Shown: one piece after another, positions 29,294 to 40,840 of the stretch
Position numbering within the stretch: the first letter of the stretch is position 1
How the letters are laid out: each line of letters begins with the position of its first letter
NCBI RefSeq assembly: GCF_905480005.1
Contig: NZ_CAJQOO010000008.1
Location: 88,695 to 152,694 of the forward strand
Source: an uncultured Maricaulis sp.
Lineage (GTDB): Bacteria > Pseudomonadota > Alphaproteobacteria > Caulobacterales > Maricaulaceae
Direction of reading: 5' to 3'
DNA length: 64,000 nucleotides
The notes under the pieces: model-generated
Databases searched by the model: none
What the model was told of the DNA's origin: nothing
What the model saw: only the letters and a program-made list of their open reading frames with translations
Made by a program: the position numbers and the translations under genes

Positions 29294-29775
29294 TCCTTGT
29301 CGTCTTCGCTTGTGCCGAAATGCGCGCTGAGCGCTTCGTCGGTGATGAATTCGCGGAAATCCTCGACCTTGTGGAAATCCTTGTAGACCGAGGCATAGCG
29401 AACATAGGCCACGGCATCGAGATTCTTGAGGCCTTCCATGACCAGCTCACCGACCCGGTCTGACGTCACATCGGTCTCGCCCGTCGACTCCAGGCGCCGG
29501 ACAATACCGGAAATCATCTGATCGATGCGATCCGGCTCGATATTGCGCTTTTGCATGGCCAGCTGGATGGAACGATTCAGCTTGTCACGGTCAAACGGCA
29601 CCCGCCGCCCCGACTTCTTCATCACGGTCAGCTCGCGCAATTGCACGCGCTCGAATGTGGTGAAACGGGCTGCACAGGACGGACATTGCCGCCGGCGACG
29701 AATGGCATTCCCGTCCTCGGCCGGACGGGAATCCTTCACTTGGGTATCGGGATGACCGCAAAAAGGACAACGCAT
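29290..29775 (-). CDS. nrdR: Transcriptional repressor NrdR
   Basis: [45 protein letters not shown]. Confidence 0.98.
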   Translation of the reverse strand: MRCPFCGHPDTQVKDSRPAEDGNAIRRRRQCPSCAARFTTFERVQLRELTVMKKSGRRVPFDRDKLNRSIQLAMQKRNIEPDRIDQMISGIVRRLESTGETDVTSDRVGELVMEGLKNLDAVAYVRYASVYKDFHKVEDFREFITDEALSAHFGTSEDDKE

Positions 29776-29784
29776 GCGGGTACC

Positions 29785-31092
<1,308 letters not shown>

Positions 31093-31103
31093 GACGCTTC
31101 CTC

Positions 31104-31124
31104 ATCACATTTATCTCGTGTGAT
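31104..31124. promoter_or_regulatory. Inverted repeat in glyA leader
   Basis: ATCACA-TTTATCTCG-TGTGAT immediately upstream of the glyA start and SD. Confidence 0.4.
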
Positions 31125-31362
31125 AAGGTGCTGCCCCGGGCGGGGCAAGCGGACAATTGGCGCAGCTGCAGGCTCGATCATGCCGAGCCGAGCCAAATCG
31201 GATTACTTGAGCAATTCAGCCCACGCTGGTGCGTATGAAACATATTCAATCATACACACTTGAACTCGGTATCAAGTCATAATATCGATCAGGCATTGCA
31301 ATAATGAATGAAGTCACCACGTGTGACACAAGCAAGACAGCGTATCTTGAAAGGTTCCATAA

Positions 31363-31785
31363 ATGGCCGACGACATGCTCCCCGATATCGACAAGGAAGA
31401 ATTGCTGCGGATGACGACCGATGTCGTCGCTTCCTATCTCTCGCACAACTCCATGCCGGCCGATAACGTGCCCGACCTGATCAAGTCAGTGCATGCGACG
31501 ATGAAGGAAGTTTCAGAGTCGGAAGTGAAGCCCGAGCCCAAGACCAAGCCGGCTGTCGCAGTGTCCAAGTCCGTTGCCGACGACTACATCGTCTGCCTCG
31601 AGGACGGCAAGAAACTCAAAATGCTCAAGCGCTATTTGCGCTCGCAATACAACATGTCACCGGACGATTACCGCCGGAAATGGAATCTGCCCTCGGACTA
31701 CCCGATGGTCGCGCCGGCCTATTCGCGCAAGCGGTCGCAATTCGCCAAGGATATTGGTCTGGGACGTGGCAAGAAAGACGGCTAG
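31363..31785 (+). CDS. MucR/Ros family transcriptional regulator
   Basis: DDYIVCLEDGKKLKMLKRYLRSQYNMSPDDYRRKWNLPSDYPMVAPAYSRKRSQFAKDIGLGR. Confidence 0.95.
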   Translation: MADDMLPDIDKEELLRMTTDVVASYLSHNSMPADNVPDLIKSVHATMKEVSESEVKPEPKTKPAVAVSKSVADDYIVCLEDGKKLKMLKRYLRSQYNMSPDDYRRKWNLPSDYPMVAPAYSRKRSQFAKDIGLGRGKKDG

Positions 31786-31795
31786 TCCGACCGGT

Positions 31796-32023
31796 CTAGA
31801 CTTCGATACCCCGACGGCCGGACCCTGTGTCCGGCCGTTTTTTATTGGCCGATGCCCGCTTGAGTTTCCAGGCGAGCTTGGCGCGGGCCAGGACATCAAT
31901 ATCAGCCCTTGGCGTCTTGGCGGGAACCTGGAACACGACCTCCTCGGCCGTGGCACCGTCAATGGCGGCCACGCGCAAGGCATTTCCCACTCGCTGGATT
32001 TCGACGAAAATCTCGCCGGCCAT
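31796..32023 (-). CDS. Small conserved hypothetical protein
   Basis: Start at internal Met: MAGEIFVEIQRVGNALRVAAIDGATAEEVVFQVPAKTPRADIDVLARAKLAWKLKR. Upstream part of the ORF is not convincing. Confidence 0.6.
   Translation of the reverse strand: MAGEIFVEIQRVGNALRVAAIDGATAEEVVFQVPAKTPRADIDVLARAKLAWKLKRASANKKRPDTGSGRRGIEV
31814..31843 (+). terminator. Intrinsic terminator of mucR-like gene
   Basis: ACGGCCGGAC-CCTGT-GTCCGGCCGT followed by TTTTT. Confidence 0.85.
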
Positions 32024-32051
32024 TCCCCGACCTCGCTTGAGCGAGCCGAAT

Positions 32052-33275
32052 TCAGGCCCGGGCCACCCCGGTCTGTTCACACGCCCGCTCCCAGACATCA
32101 TCAAGTGCCTCGATGAGCTGGTCAAACATTCCGTCGTCATGCAACGGGCTTGGCGTCAGCCGCAACCGCTCCGTACCGCGCGGCACGGTCGGGTAATTGA
32201 TCGGCTGGACATAGACGCCATGCTCTTCGAGCAGCATGTCGGAAATACGCTTGCAGAGGACCGGGTCGCCGACCTTGATCGGGACAATATGGGTCTCCGA
32301 TTCCATGACCGGATAACCGGCCTCGGCGAGCCGCGCCTTCAGGGTCGCCGCACGGTCCTGGTGCGCCTCACGCAGATGATGTGCCGCCTTGAGATATTCC
32401 ACGCTCGCCCGCGCGCCAGCCGCCAGGGCCGGCGGCAGGGCTGTCGTGAAGATGAAACCCGGCGCCATCGAACGGATCGCATCAACGATCGCGCCATCGG
32501 CCGCGATATAACCGCCCATCACACCGAAAGCCTTGCCCAGCGTCCCTTCGACGATATCGATCCGGTCCATGAGGCCTTCGCGCTCCGCAATCCCGGCACC
32601 GCGCAGGCCGTAGAGGCCCACCGCGTGCACTTCATCGAGATAGGTCAGCGCGCCATATTTGTCGGCGAGGTCACAGACCGCCTCAAGCGGACCGATATCG
32701 CCGTCCATGGAATAGACGGACTCGAAGGCGATGACCTTTGGTGAATCGGCGGGCGCAGCGGCCAGCAATTCTTCCAGATGCTCGAGATCATTATGGCGCC
32801 AGATGCGCTTTTCACAGCGCGCACCCTTCACGCCCGCAATCATCGAAGCGTGGTTCAGCTCATCCGAAAACATGATGAGCCCGGGCAGGATCTTGCCGAG
32901 GGTCGACAGGGTCGCCTCATTGGCGATGTAACCGGAGGTGAAAAGCAGGGCCGCACTTTTCTGATGCAGGTCGGCGAGCGAACGCTCGAGCTCGACATGA
33001 TAGTGCGTGGTCCCGGAGATATTGCGCGTGCCGCCGGCGCCCGAACCGACATCATCAATCGCTTTCTTCATCGACTCCACGACACACGGCACCTGGCCCA
33101 TGCCGAGATAATCATTGGAGCACCAGACAGTAACGTCGCGGACCTTGCCATCCTCGGAGCGCCAGCGCGCCACGGGGAAATCGCCCTTTCGGCGCAGCAG
33201 GTCGGCGAAGACGCGATAGCGGCCTTCAGCCTTCACACGACGGACGGCATCCTGAAACGCGGTTTGGTAATCCAT
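32052..33275 (-). CDS. hemA: 5-aminolevulinate synthase (C4 pathway)
   Basis: [68 protein letters not shown]. Confidence 0.97.
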   Translation of the reverse strand: MDYQTAFQDAVRRVKAEGRYRVFADLLRRKGDFPVARWRSEDGKVRDVTVWCSNDYLGMGQVPCVVESMKKAIDDVGSGAGGTRNISGTTHYHVELERSLADLHQKSAALLFTSGYIANEATLSTLGKILPGLIMFSDELNHASMIAGVKGARCEKRIWRHNDLEHLEELLAAAPADSPKVIAFESVYSMDGDIGPLEAVCDLADKYGALTYLDEVHAVGLYGLRGAGIAEREGLMDRIDIVEGTLGKAFGVMGGYIAADGAIVDAIRSMAPGFIFTTALPPALAAGARASVEYLKAAHHLREAHQDRAATLKARLAEAGYPVMESETHIVPIKVGDPVLCKRISDMLLEEHGVYVQPINYPTVPRGTERLRLTPSPLHDDGMFDQLIEALDDVWERACEQTGVARA

Positions 33276-33407
33276 GGGGCGGGCCTTTCACGACGTTCAC
33301 TACATGCCAACCGGACGGTGAGTCGATACATAGTCCGTAATCAGCCGTCCGTATAATGGACGAAGCGCCGCACCCAATGGATTTTGTCACTTGGAGCCGA
33401 ACAGGCC

Positions 33408-33908
33408 CTACATCCGGAACCGGATGTGATCTGCCCAGAAACGCTCGATGCGCGCCAGCGCAGTATTGATAGCCGGCATTTGCTCGACATCGACACCACC
33501 GACGGGATTCAGGGATGACCCCTGGCGCTCGAACAATTTGTTCAGATGCGCACACACCGCGAAACCGCTATCGGTCAGGCTGACCCGTACCGCGCGGCGA
33601 TCGACGGCCGAACGCTCGTGCCGGATATAGCCGGCATCGACCAGCTTCTTGAGATTGTAGGACACATTGGAGCCGAGATAATGGCCGCGGGTCCGCAGCT
33701 CTCCCGCTGTCAATTCCTGATCACCGATATTGAACAGGAGCAAAGCCTGGACACTGTTCAGATCGTCCAGACCCTCACGGTCGAGCTCGTCCTTGACCAC
33801 ATCGAGCAATTGCCGGTGGAGACGTTCCACCAGTTGAAGAAGCTCAAGATAATCGGAACTCGGCGCCGCCTCCGGTGCCACGCTTTCTGCCATCGCCATC
33901 ACACACAC
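33408..33908 (-). CDS. MarR/winged-helix transcriptional regulator (LdtR-like)
   Basis: LNSVQALLLFNIGDQELTAGELRTRGHYLGSNVSYNLKKLVDAGYIRHERSAVDRRAVRVSLTDSG. Confidence 0.85.
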   Translation of the reverse strand: MCVMAMAESVAPEAAPSSDYLELLQLVERLHRQLLDVVKDELDREGLDDLNSVQALLLFNIGDQELTAGELRTRGHYLGSNVSYNLKKLVDAGYIRHERSAVDRRAVRVSLTDSGFAVCAHLNKLFERQGSSLNPVGGVDVEQMPAINTALARIERFWADHIRFRM

Positions 33909-34002
33909 TCCAACCGATCTTTGATGATCGTTATATTGCTTACGTTGATGACGTTAGCGGCAAAGCGCGAAAATCCCCTTAACAGGCTTGGTTAAATTGG
34001 TG

Positions 34003-34896
34003 TCAACGCTTGGCCCAGCTGCCATCCAGCAGTTTGTAGATACCCGAGAAGTCCGCCGATCCACCGCCAAGATTGTCGAACATCGCATAGAGCGCCTCGG
34101 CCTGGGCACCCAGCGGCGTGGTGGCGCCGGCACTCTGTGCCGCGTCCTGCGCCAGCTTGAGATCCTTGAGCATCATCGCCGTGGCAAAGCCCGGCTGGTA
34201 GCCATTATTGGCCGGTGTGGTCGGGATCGGCCCCGGGACCGGGCAATAGGCCGTCATCGACCAGGACTGGCCGGAGGCCTTGGACGAAATGTCGAAAAAG
34301 TTCTGCTGGTCCAGACCGAGCTTCTCGGCCAGCGCGAAGGCCTCACACGTGCCGATCATGGTGATGGCCAGCAGCATATTGTTGCAGATCTTGGCGGCCT
34401 GGCCGGCGCCGACCTCACCTGCCCGGATCACCGCCTTGCCCATCGCGTCGAGAAGGGGTTCAGCCGCCGCGAAATCGCCCTCACTGCCGCCGACCATGAA
34501 AGTCAGCGTACCGCCCTGGGCCGCTGCCACACCGCCGGAAACCGGTGCATCGACAAAGCGGAACCCCTTCTCCACTGCCAGCCCCCCGACATGGCGGGCG
34601 CTGTCGACATCAATGGTGGAGCAATCGAGGAAGAGCGTGCCCGGCGCGGCGGCGTCGAAAATCTGCCCCTCATAAACACCGCGCACATGCTTACCTGCGG
34701 GCAGCATGGTCACCACCGCGTCCGAGCCGGAAACGGCCTCCGGCGCGCTGGCAGCGGCCAAAGCGCCCTGCCCGACCGCTTGCGCGACGGCATCGGCGCT
34801 GAGATCAAAGGCGTGAACCTCATGCCCGGCCTTGACCAGATTGGCGGCCATGCCGGATCCCATATTTCCAAGTCCGATAAAGGCGATGCGGGCCAT
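34003..34896 (-). CDS. mmsB: 3-hydroxyisobutyrate dehydrogenase
   Basis: IAFIGLGNMGSGMAANLVKAGHEVHAFDLS; FVDAPVSGGVAAAQGGTLTFMVGG. Confidence 0.93.
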   Translation of the reverse strand: MARIAFIGLGNMGSGMAANLVKAGHEVHAFDLSADAVAQAVGQGALAAASAPEAVSGSDAVVTMLPAGKHVRGVYEGQIFDAAAPGTLFLDCSTIDVDSARHVGGLAVEKGFRFVDAPVSGGVAAAQGGTLTFMVGGSEGDFAAAEPLLDAMGKAVIRAGEVGAGQAAKICNNMLLAITMIGTCEAFALAEKLGLDQQNFFDISSKASGQSWSMTAYCPVPGPIPTTPANNGYQPGFATAMMLKDLKLAQDAAQSAGATTPLGAQAEALYAMFDNLGGGSADFSGIYKLLDGSWAKR

Positions 34897-34962
34897 GTTG
34901 ATCTCCCCGTTTATGGTGGTGTTCTTTGTGGTGTCTTATTGGTGGTCTTTGTGCGGTGTCCG

Positions 34963-36018
34963 TCAGGCCTCGTCGAGAAAGCTCATCTCATGGGCCGCAT
35001 CGAGCGACGCGAAGGCCTTTTCGATCTCGCTGTCAGCCGCGACCGGTGACCATTTCGGTGCCTGGTCCTTGTCGATGATCACGGCCCGCACACCCTCGTA
35101 GAAATCGGTTCCGGTCAGGCACCAGCTGGAGACCCGCAAGTCCTGGCGCATCACATCCTCGAAGGAGAGATCAGCGCCCTTGCGCAGGCAGGCCAGCGTC
35201 AGCTTCAGGGCTGTCGGAGACTTGGTGCCGAGGATTTTCGCCTGCTTGGCCGACCAGGCGTCACCCGCCGCTTCGATCCGGGCGAGGATGTCGTCCACAC
35301 TGTCGCCGGCAAAGGCTGCATCGATCAGGCCGCCGGTCACCGAAAGGTCGCTATCACCCGGATCACCGGAGAATTCCTCCAGCAGGACTTCCAGCGCGTC
35401 TTCGCCGCTAAGGTCGGCGCTCTCGAGCGCCTCGATGAGCGCATCATACTGGCCGGACGGGCAGTAGTGCGTTGCCAGACCCGCCGCGACGCAGTCGGGT
35501 GCCTTCAGGCGCGCACCGGTGAGGCCCATCCAGATGCCGATTTCGCCAGCGAGGCGCGGCAGGAAATAGGCACCGCCGACATCGGGGTGAAAGCCGATAC
35601 CGGTTTCCGGCATGGCCAGCATGGTGCGATCGCCAGCGACACGGTGTGAGCCATGAACCGACACCCCGACACCGCCGCCCATGGTGATACCGTCAATCAG
35701 GGCGACATAGGGTTTGGGATAGTGATGGATCAGCGTGTTGAGGCGATACTCATCGCGCCAGAACAACCAGGCCTGATCATCCCCGGCCTTGCCGCTGTCA
35801 TGCAGTTTGAGAATATCCCCGCCAGCGCAGAACCCCTTCTCCCCGGCCCCGTCGACCACGATGACCTGCACGTCATCATCATCACGCCAGGCTTCCAGCG
35901 CCTCGATCATCGACAGGCACATGCCATGGGTGAGCGCATTGAGCGCCTTGGGACGATTGAGCGTGATCCGGCCAATCTGGCCGATCTTGCGGGCGATGAT
36001 TTCGGGTTGGTCGGTCAT
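34963..36018 (-). CDS. Enoyl-CoA hydratase/isomerase family, 3-hydroxyisobutyryl-CoA hydrolase type
   Basis: About 350 aa; GFCAGGDI; KPYVALIDGITMGGGVGVSVHGSHRVA; MPETGIGFHPDVGGAYFLPRL. Confidence 0.9.
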   Translation of the reverse strand: MTDQPEIIARKIGQIGRITLNRPKALNALTHGMCLSMIEALEAWRDDDDVQVIVVDGAGEKGFCAGGDILKLHDSGKAGDDQAWLFWRDEYRLNTLIHHYPKPYVALIDGITMGGGVGVSVHGSHRVAGDRTMLAMPETGIGFHPDVGGAYFLPRLAGEIGIWMGLTGARLKAPDCVAAGLATHYCPSGQYDALIEALESADLSGEDALEVLLEEFSGDPGDSDLSVTGGLIDAAFAGDSVDDILARIEAAGDAWSAKQAKILGTKSPTALKLTLACLRKGADLSFEDVMRQDLRVSSWCLTGTDFYEGVRAVIIDKDQAPKWSPVAADSEIEKAFASLDAAHEMSFLDEA

Positions 36019-36030
36019 GTTGGCTCCGCT

Positions 36031-36444
36031 CTACTCACTCAGGTCGTGACAGGGGATGGCGTGCGCGCGGGCTGCGGTCAACAGGGCGCGATCACGGGAG
36101 ACCAGTTCGGCTTCCGATTCCACAGCGAGGGCGAGATAGGCCGCGTCAAACAGGCTCAGGTCCAGATCGACCGCCAGCGGTGCGAGTCCGAAAATCTCGC
36201 GCGCCGAGCGGGATCGGGAGAACGCGATTCCCAACTCATCGAGGAGTGCCATCGCACTCTCGAACTCCAGCGAACCGGCCCGGGCAAAGCGCCGGAAGAG
36301 ATTGGCCATCTCCCAGGCGAAGACATCCGGGGCGATGAGGTCATAAGCGACGAGCCGCGAGGCAAAGCCCGCGCTGCGTGGTCCGGACTGTGACGCAACG
36401 AACCAGCTGATCGCAGCCGACGCATCGACAACGAGCCGGGTCAT
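36031..36444 (-). CDS. PIN-domain (VapC-like) toxin
   Basis: MTRLVVDASAAISWFV and LFDAAYLALAVESEAELVSRDRALLTAA show the PIN acidic residue pattern. Confidence 0.9.
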   Translation of the reverse strand: MTRLVVDASAAISWFVASQSGPRSAGFASRLVAYDLIAPDVFAWEMANLFRRFARAGSLEFESAMALLDELGIAFSRSRSAREIFGLAPLAVDLDLSLFDAAYLALAVESEAELVSRDRALLTAARAHAIPCHDLSE

Positions 36445-36704
36445 TTCCTCATCTCGTCCTTCAGCTCGTCCCAGGACAAACTGTCCAGGTCCGGCGCCGC
36501 CTTCTGGCTGTCGCGAAACGCCTTCAGCCGTGCCGCCAATGTCTCGCCCGACAGGCGCGGCGCTTCGGCGTAGGCCACATCCTTAGACAGGACCGCCACA
36601 CGCTTGCCATAACGGGTGATTGCGATCGGCCCCTCACCCTGTTCGATCATCTCGAGCAGGGCGGAGAGCCGGGTCTTGGCTTCCAGTACACCAACTTCGA
36701 TCAT
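36441..36704 (-). CDS. Phd/YefM-type antitoxin
   Basis: MIEVGVLEAKTRLSALLEMIEQGEGPIAITRYGKRVAVL; overlaps the PIN gene by 4 nt. Confidence 0.9.
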   Translation of the reverse strand: MIEVGVLEAKTRLSALLEMIEQGEGPIAITRYGKRVAVLSKDVAYAEAPRLSGETLAARLKAFRDSQKAAPDLDSLSWDELKDEMRK

Positions 36705-36713
36705 GGCTTTCTC

Positions 36714-36733
36714 CTGACCAGAATTATGGTCAG
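36714..36733. promoter_or_regulatory. Toxin-antitoxin operator palindrome
   Basis: CTGACCA-GAATTA-TGGTCAG, perfect 7-bp arms, 10 bp upstream of the antitoxin ATG. Confidence 0.7.
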
Positions 36734-36769
36734 ATCATAACGCAAAACCGGGTACCGAAAAACATTTCC

Positions 36770-37906
36770 CTACTTCATCACATCCTTCGCAATGATCACG
36801 CGCATGATCTCATTCGTGCCTTCCAGGATCTGGTGGACGCGGAGATCGCGGACGATGCGTTCGAGCGGATAGTCCTGGAGATAGCCATAGCCGCCATGCA
36901 GCTGCAGGGCCTGGTTGGCGACGTCGAAACAGGTGTCGGTCGCAAAGCGTTTGGCCATGGCGCAATACTTGGCGGCTGACGGGTCGCCGGCATCGATGGC
37001 CGCCGCGCCGCGATAGAGCATCATGCGCGAGGCTTCGAGCTCGGTCGCCATGTCGGCCAGCTTGAACTGGGTGACCTGGAATTGCCCGATCTCGCGGCCG
37101 AACTGCTTGCGCGTGCCGACATAGTCTTTCGCCAGCTCGAAGGCCTCGGTCGCCCCGCCCAGTGAGCAGGCCCCGATATTGATGCGGCCGCCATTCAGGC
37201 CCTTCATGGCGAGGGTGAAACCCATCCCCTCTTCCGCCAGCAAATTGGCGGCGGGCACACGGCAATCCTCGAAGGTGACGACACGGGTCGGCTGGGCATT
37301 CCAGCCCATCTTCTTCTCATTGGCCCCAAAGGAGAGGCCCGGCGTGTCCTTCTCGACCACAATGGTCGAGATGCCTTTCGGTCCGTCACCGCCGGTGCGG
37401 CACATGACGACGTAATAATCCGAGGTGCCCGCGCCCGAGATGAAGGCCTTGGAACCGTTCAGGACGTAATCATCACCATCGCGCACAGCTTTGGTGCGCA
37501 GCTGGGCCGCGTCCGACCCGGCGCCCGGCTCGGTCAGGCAATAGGAGGCGATCTTTTCCATTGTCATCATGCCGGGCAGGAAGCGCTGGCGCTGCTCCTC
37601 ATTGCCCCAGCTGTCGATCATCCAGGCGCACATATTGTGGATCGACAGGAAGGCGGCGGTCGGCACGCAGCCACGCGACAGCTCCTCAAAGATGATCGCG
37701 GCATCAAGGCGCGACAGGGCCGATCCGCCGACGTCTTCGCGCGTATAGATCCCGGCAAAACCGAGCTCGGCGGCCTCGCGCATGACCTCGACGGGGAAGT
37801 ATTTCTCTTCGTCCCATTTGGCCGCATGGGGCTTCAAGCGGTCCTCGGCGAATTTTCTCGCCATGTCGCGGATCAGGGTCTGATCTTCTGTGAGAGCGAA
37901 ATCCAC
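36770..37906 (-). CDS. Acyl-CoA dehydrogenase (isobutyryl-CoA dehydrogenase-like)
   Basis: [53 protein letters not shown]; likely GTG start (VDFALTEDQ). Confidence 0.93.
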   Translation of the reverse strand: MDFALTEDQTLIRDMARKFAEDRLKPHAAKWDEEKYFPVEVMREAAELGFAGIYTREDVGGSALSRLDAAIIFEELSRGCVPTAAFLSIHNMCAWMIDSWGNEEQRQRFLPGMMTMEKIASYCLTEPGAGSDAAQLRTKAVRDGDDYVLNGSKAFISGAGTSDYYVVMCRTGGDGPKGISTIVVEKDTPGLSFGANEKKMGWNAQPTRVVTFEDCRVPAANLLAEEGMGFTLAMKGLNGGRINIGACSLGGATEAFELAKDYVGTRKQFGREIGQFQVTQFKLADMATELEASRMMLYRGAAAIDAGDPSAAKYCAMAKRFATDTCFDVANQALQLHGGYGYLQDYPLERIVRDLRVHQILEGTNEIMRVIIAKDVMK

Positions 37907-38040
37907 AGCAGCACTCCTGTTGCTATTCGGTTGTTTGGCGGACAAATCTTGTCCGACGGCTTCGGCCGGAGCCGTAACGCGGGTTTGCCGCGGCGGCAAG
38001 TTTGATATGTCATTGCAGACGAAGAAGACCAGAGGCCGAC

Positions 38041-39021
38041 ATGTATCCCAATACCCGCCTTCGCCGCACCCGCCAGGCCGACTGGTCACGCCGCCTCGTG
38101 CGGGAAAACACCCTGTCGGTGAATGACCTCATCTGGTCGGTCATTGTTTCGGACACGGCGGATCCGGTCGAGCCGGTCGCCGCCATGCCCGGCGTGGAAC
38201 GCCTCTCCCTCGCTGCACTGGCGAAGGCCGCGAAGGATGCCCAGGCCCTGGGCATTCCGGCGATGGCGATCTTCCCGCATATCGATCCGGCCAAGAAAGA
38301 CGATGCCGGTTCCGAAGCGCTGAACGCTGACGGCCTGGTGCCCAATGCCATCCGCACCATCAAGGATGCCGCCCCCGATCTCGGCGTGATCTGCGATGTC
38401 GCCCTCGACCCCTTCACCACGCACGGTCATGACGGCATTTTGCAGGGCGACCGGATCGCCAATGACGAGACCGTCGATCGCCTGGTTGAACAGGCCCTGG
38501 TCCAGGCCGATGCAGGCTGCGATGTGGTCGCCCCGTCGGATATGATGGATGGCCGGATCGGTGCCATCCGCGAAGCGCTGGAAGGCGAAGGTCATCACGA
38601 CACGATGATCCTGTCCTATGCCGCCAAATACGCGTCGGGCTTTTACGGCCCCTATCGCGAGGCGATCGGCTCGGCGGCCGCACTCAAGGGCGACAAGCAG
38701 ACCTATCAGATGGACCCGTCCAATCGCGATGAATGCCTGCGTGAGGTCGAACTCGACATCGCCGAGGGCGCCGACATGGTCATGGTCAAGCCCGGCCTGC
38801 CCTATCTCGACATCGTCCGCGCCCTCTCCGACACCTTCCCCGTTCCGGTCTATGCCTTCCAGGTCTCCGGCGAGTACGCAATGATCGAAGCCGCTGCCGC
38901 CAATGGCTGGATTGATGGCGACCGGGTGATGATGGAAAGCCTGCTGGCGTTCAAGCGTGCGGGGGGTGCGGGGGTGATCACGTATTTTGCGAAGCGGGCG
39001 GCGATGAAACTGGCGGGTTAG
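38041..39021 (+). CDS. hemB: Delta-aminolevulinic acid dehydratase (porphobilinogen synthase)
   Basis: [76 protein letters not shown]. Confidence 0.97.
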   Translation: MYPNTRLRRTRQADWSRRLVRENTLSVNDLIWSVIVSDTADPVEPVAAMPGVERLSLAALAKAAKDAQALGIPAMAIFPHIDPAKKDDAGSEALNADGLVPNAIRTIKDAAPDLGVICDVALDPFTTHGHDGILQGDRIANDETVDRLVEQALVQADAGCDVVAPSDMMDGRIGAIREALEGEGHHDTMILSYAAKYASGFYGPYREAIGSAAALKGDKQTYQMDPSNRDECLREVELDIAEGADMVMVKPGLPYLDIVRALSDTFPVPVYAFQVSGEYAMIEAAAANGWIDGDRVMMESLLAFKRAGGAGVITYFAKRAAMKLAG

Positions 39022-39044
39022 GAAGAGCTGAAGTCTCTAAAGCT

Positions 39045-40034
39045 CTATTGCTTCCCATCCGTCGCATGGTAACGACGCAAGAGTTCATCGAGGCGCTCAA
39101 GCTGGCGCAGGACTTGGGGGTCGTTAGGAAAAGCTTGTTCCAATTCCCCGTTTCTGGCGCCGCCACGGCTTAAATGAAGGATCGCTTCGCTACGGTCCCC
39201 AACGTTCAGATACGCCTCAGCTAAGAACAACTCGTACTCGGCCAGTTTTTCAAGATACGTTCTCAGGTCCCTGCGCTGCATGTCGGCGGTCTGGAGGGCC
39301 CGGACAGCATTGTCGGCCGCGTCTCGCATCCCCACGACATCAGTGGTTGCCAATTCGATGTGCGCGACCTGCATCCATGCGAGAAATTGGAGAGTCGGGA
39401 TCTCAATGTCATCGGGACGCAACTCGACCAGGCGAGCGAAAATACGCGCAGCTTCGGTAGTCCAGGTAATGGCCTGATCGCCAGGCGGGATGGATTGCTG
39501 AAGCAGGATCAATGCAACGGCCCGGAACATCAGAACGGTCTGATTTGGGGCTTCCTGATCAACGATGCCTGCGGTCTCATACACAATATTTTGTATTCTT
39601 TGCCGCCCAGCCTCGCCCTGCCGATTGAAAATCACCAAGGCGGCCTCGGGTGAAGGCGCCGTCAGTACGACACTCAGAGCATCGCGATAAGAAGCCATGT
39701 CCCGAGCGAAATCCGGATCTGCCCGACTGATCTCTTCGATAACCGCCCGCCTGGCATCCACAAGCTCTGCCTCCAAGGCTCGCAACTCAGAGGTTGGTAC
39801 CCCACGAATCCGCGATACCTCCAGTGCGGCACCAAGTCTTTCGGCTTCAGCTTGGCTTGCCCACTCGCGCCGAGCCTGTTGGGCGCGACGACTGCTGGAC
39901 TGGTACATCAGATCGATCAGATCATTCTCGATATTGATATCGGACTCATCGACAGTCATCGCGGAGCGTGCGTTCGCCGCTGACGACCAGGCCGAGTTCA
40001 TTGCGAGCACCAGAACCAACGCAATTACCCGCAT
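39045..40034 (-). CDS. Hypothetical secreted helical/TPR-like protein
   Basis: Signal peptide MRVIALVLVLAMNSAWSSAANA; helical, TPR-like C-terminal half. No confident family. Confidence 0.6.
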   Translation of the reverse strand: MRVIALVLVLAMNSAWSSAANARSAMTVDESDINIENDLIDLMYQSSSRRAQQARREWASQAEAERLGAALEVSRIRGVPTSELRALEAELVDARRAVIEEISRADPDFARDMASYRDALSVVLTAPSPEAALVIFNRQGEAGRQRIQNIVYETAGIVDQEAPNQTVLMFRAVALILLQQSIPPGDQAITWTTEAARIFARLVELRPDDIEIPTLQFLAWMQVAHIELATTDVVGMRDAADNAVRALQTADMQRRDLRTYLEKLAEYELFLAEAYLNVGDRSEAILHLSRGGARNGELEQAFPNDPQVLRQLERLDELLRRYHATDGKQ

Positions 40035-40630
40035 GTTTCGATTTCCTCAGTCCGTCGCGCCGCCAATTGACAATCAACTGGGCCGTCATACCGGCAAACC
40101 GATCCACCCGATCGATTGACACACTGCAAAGCGTCGTCTCGGACGATCGCATCATGCAAACGGAACCGGCCCGACAGGAGAAGCGTGCTGCATTGCCCTA
40201 GCGCATCGTCGCGCGCACGCGCGAAAGCTTCGACTCTAGCCTCCTCAAGACTCGATGAAATGTGATCGCCATAACCCAGAACAACTTCGACAGGCGCGTC
40301 GCGCGGCGACCAGATTTCCCGTTCAGCGGTCTGCCGCGCGGCGAGTAAATCCGCTGCCCCGCTTCGGTAAGCACCGTCCGGAAAGCGACTGACATGATCC
40401 CGTATCGCCTCGCAACTGCTTTCAGGCCGAGCCGCCCAAGCGATCCTTTCTTCCGCACTCGGCTGTCCGCCTACCCCTGCATTGCCGCAAATGTCAGAGA
40501 TCGCAGGCTGAAAAACCGGCGCACGGCAAACAGACGAATCTTGCGATGAAATATCCTGATAGAGGAACCATGCCACTGTGATCACCGCCCCGATAGGAAG
40601 TAACTTCAGTACGTGTCGAAAGCGCCCCAT
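40025..40630 (-). CDS. Hypothetical membrane-anchored Cys-containing protein
   Basis: N-terminal TM VLKLLPIGAVITVAWFLY; AARPESSCEAIRDHVSRFPDGAYRSGAADLLAAR; overlaps next gene start by 10 nt. Confidence 0.55.
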   Translation of the reverse strand: MGRFRHVLKLLPIGAVITVAWFLYQDISSQDSSVCRAPVFQPAISDICGNAGVGGQPSAEERIAWAARPESSCEAIRDHVSRFPDGAYRSGAADLLAARQTAEREIWSPRDAPVEVVLGYGDHISSSLEEARVEAFARARDDALGQCSTLLLSGRFRLHDAIVRDDALQCVNRSGGSVCRYDGPVDCQLAARRTEEIETCG

Positions 40631-40840
40631 AGTCCCTCTTCCCCGATCCGCCTCGCACAATCTGAACGGCGAAAGTCGGCCATGCAAGTCGACAGCGTAA
40701 AGTTGATAACTTCTAGCTCAGATTAGGCGCTGCCAGGGGGCTCGCGACATACAAATTCAAGCAATAACGAGGACAGTCGGCCCACCCGATCTCGACATCG
40801 TCCGCGCTCACCCCGCCATAAATCCCTTGCCGGGAGAAAG

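Noticed and set aside
33985-34001. TTAAC-N7-GTTAA as a CtrA site
   Set aside because: Canonical CtrA sites are TTAA-N7-TTAA; here the TTAA half-sites are 9 nt apart, so spacing does not fit.
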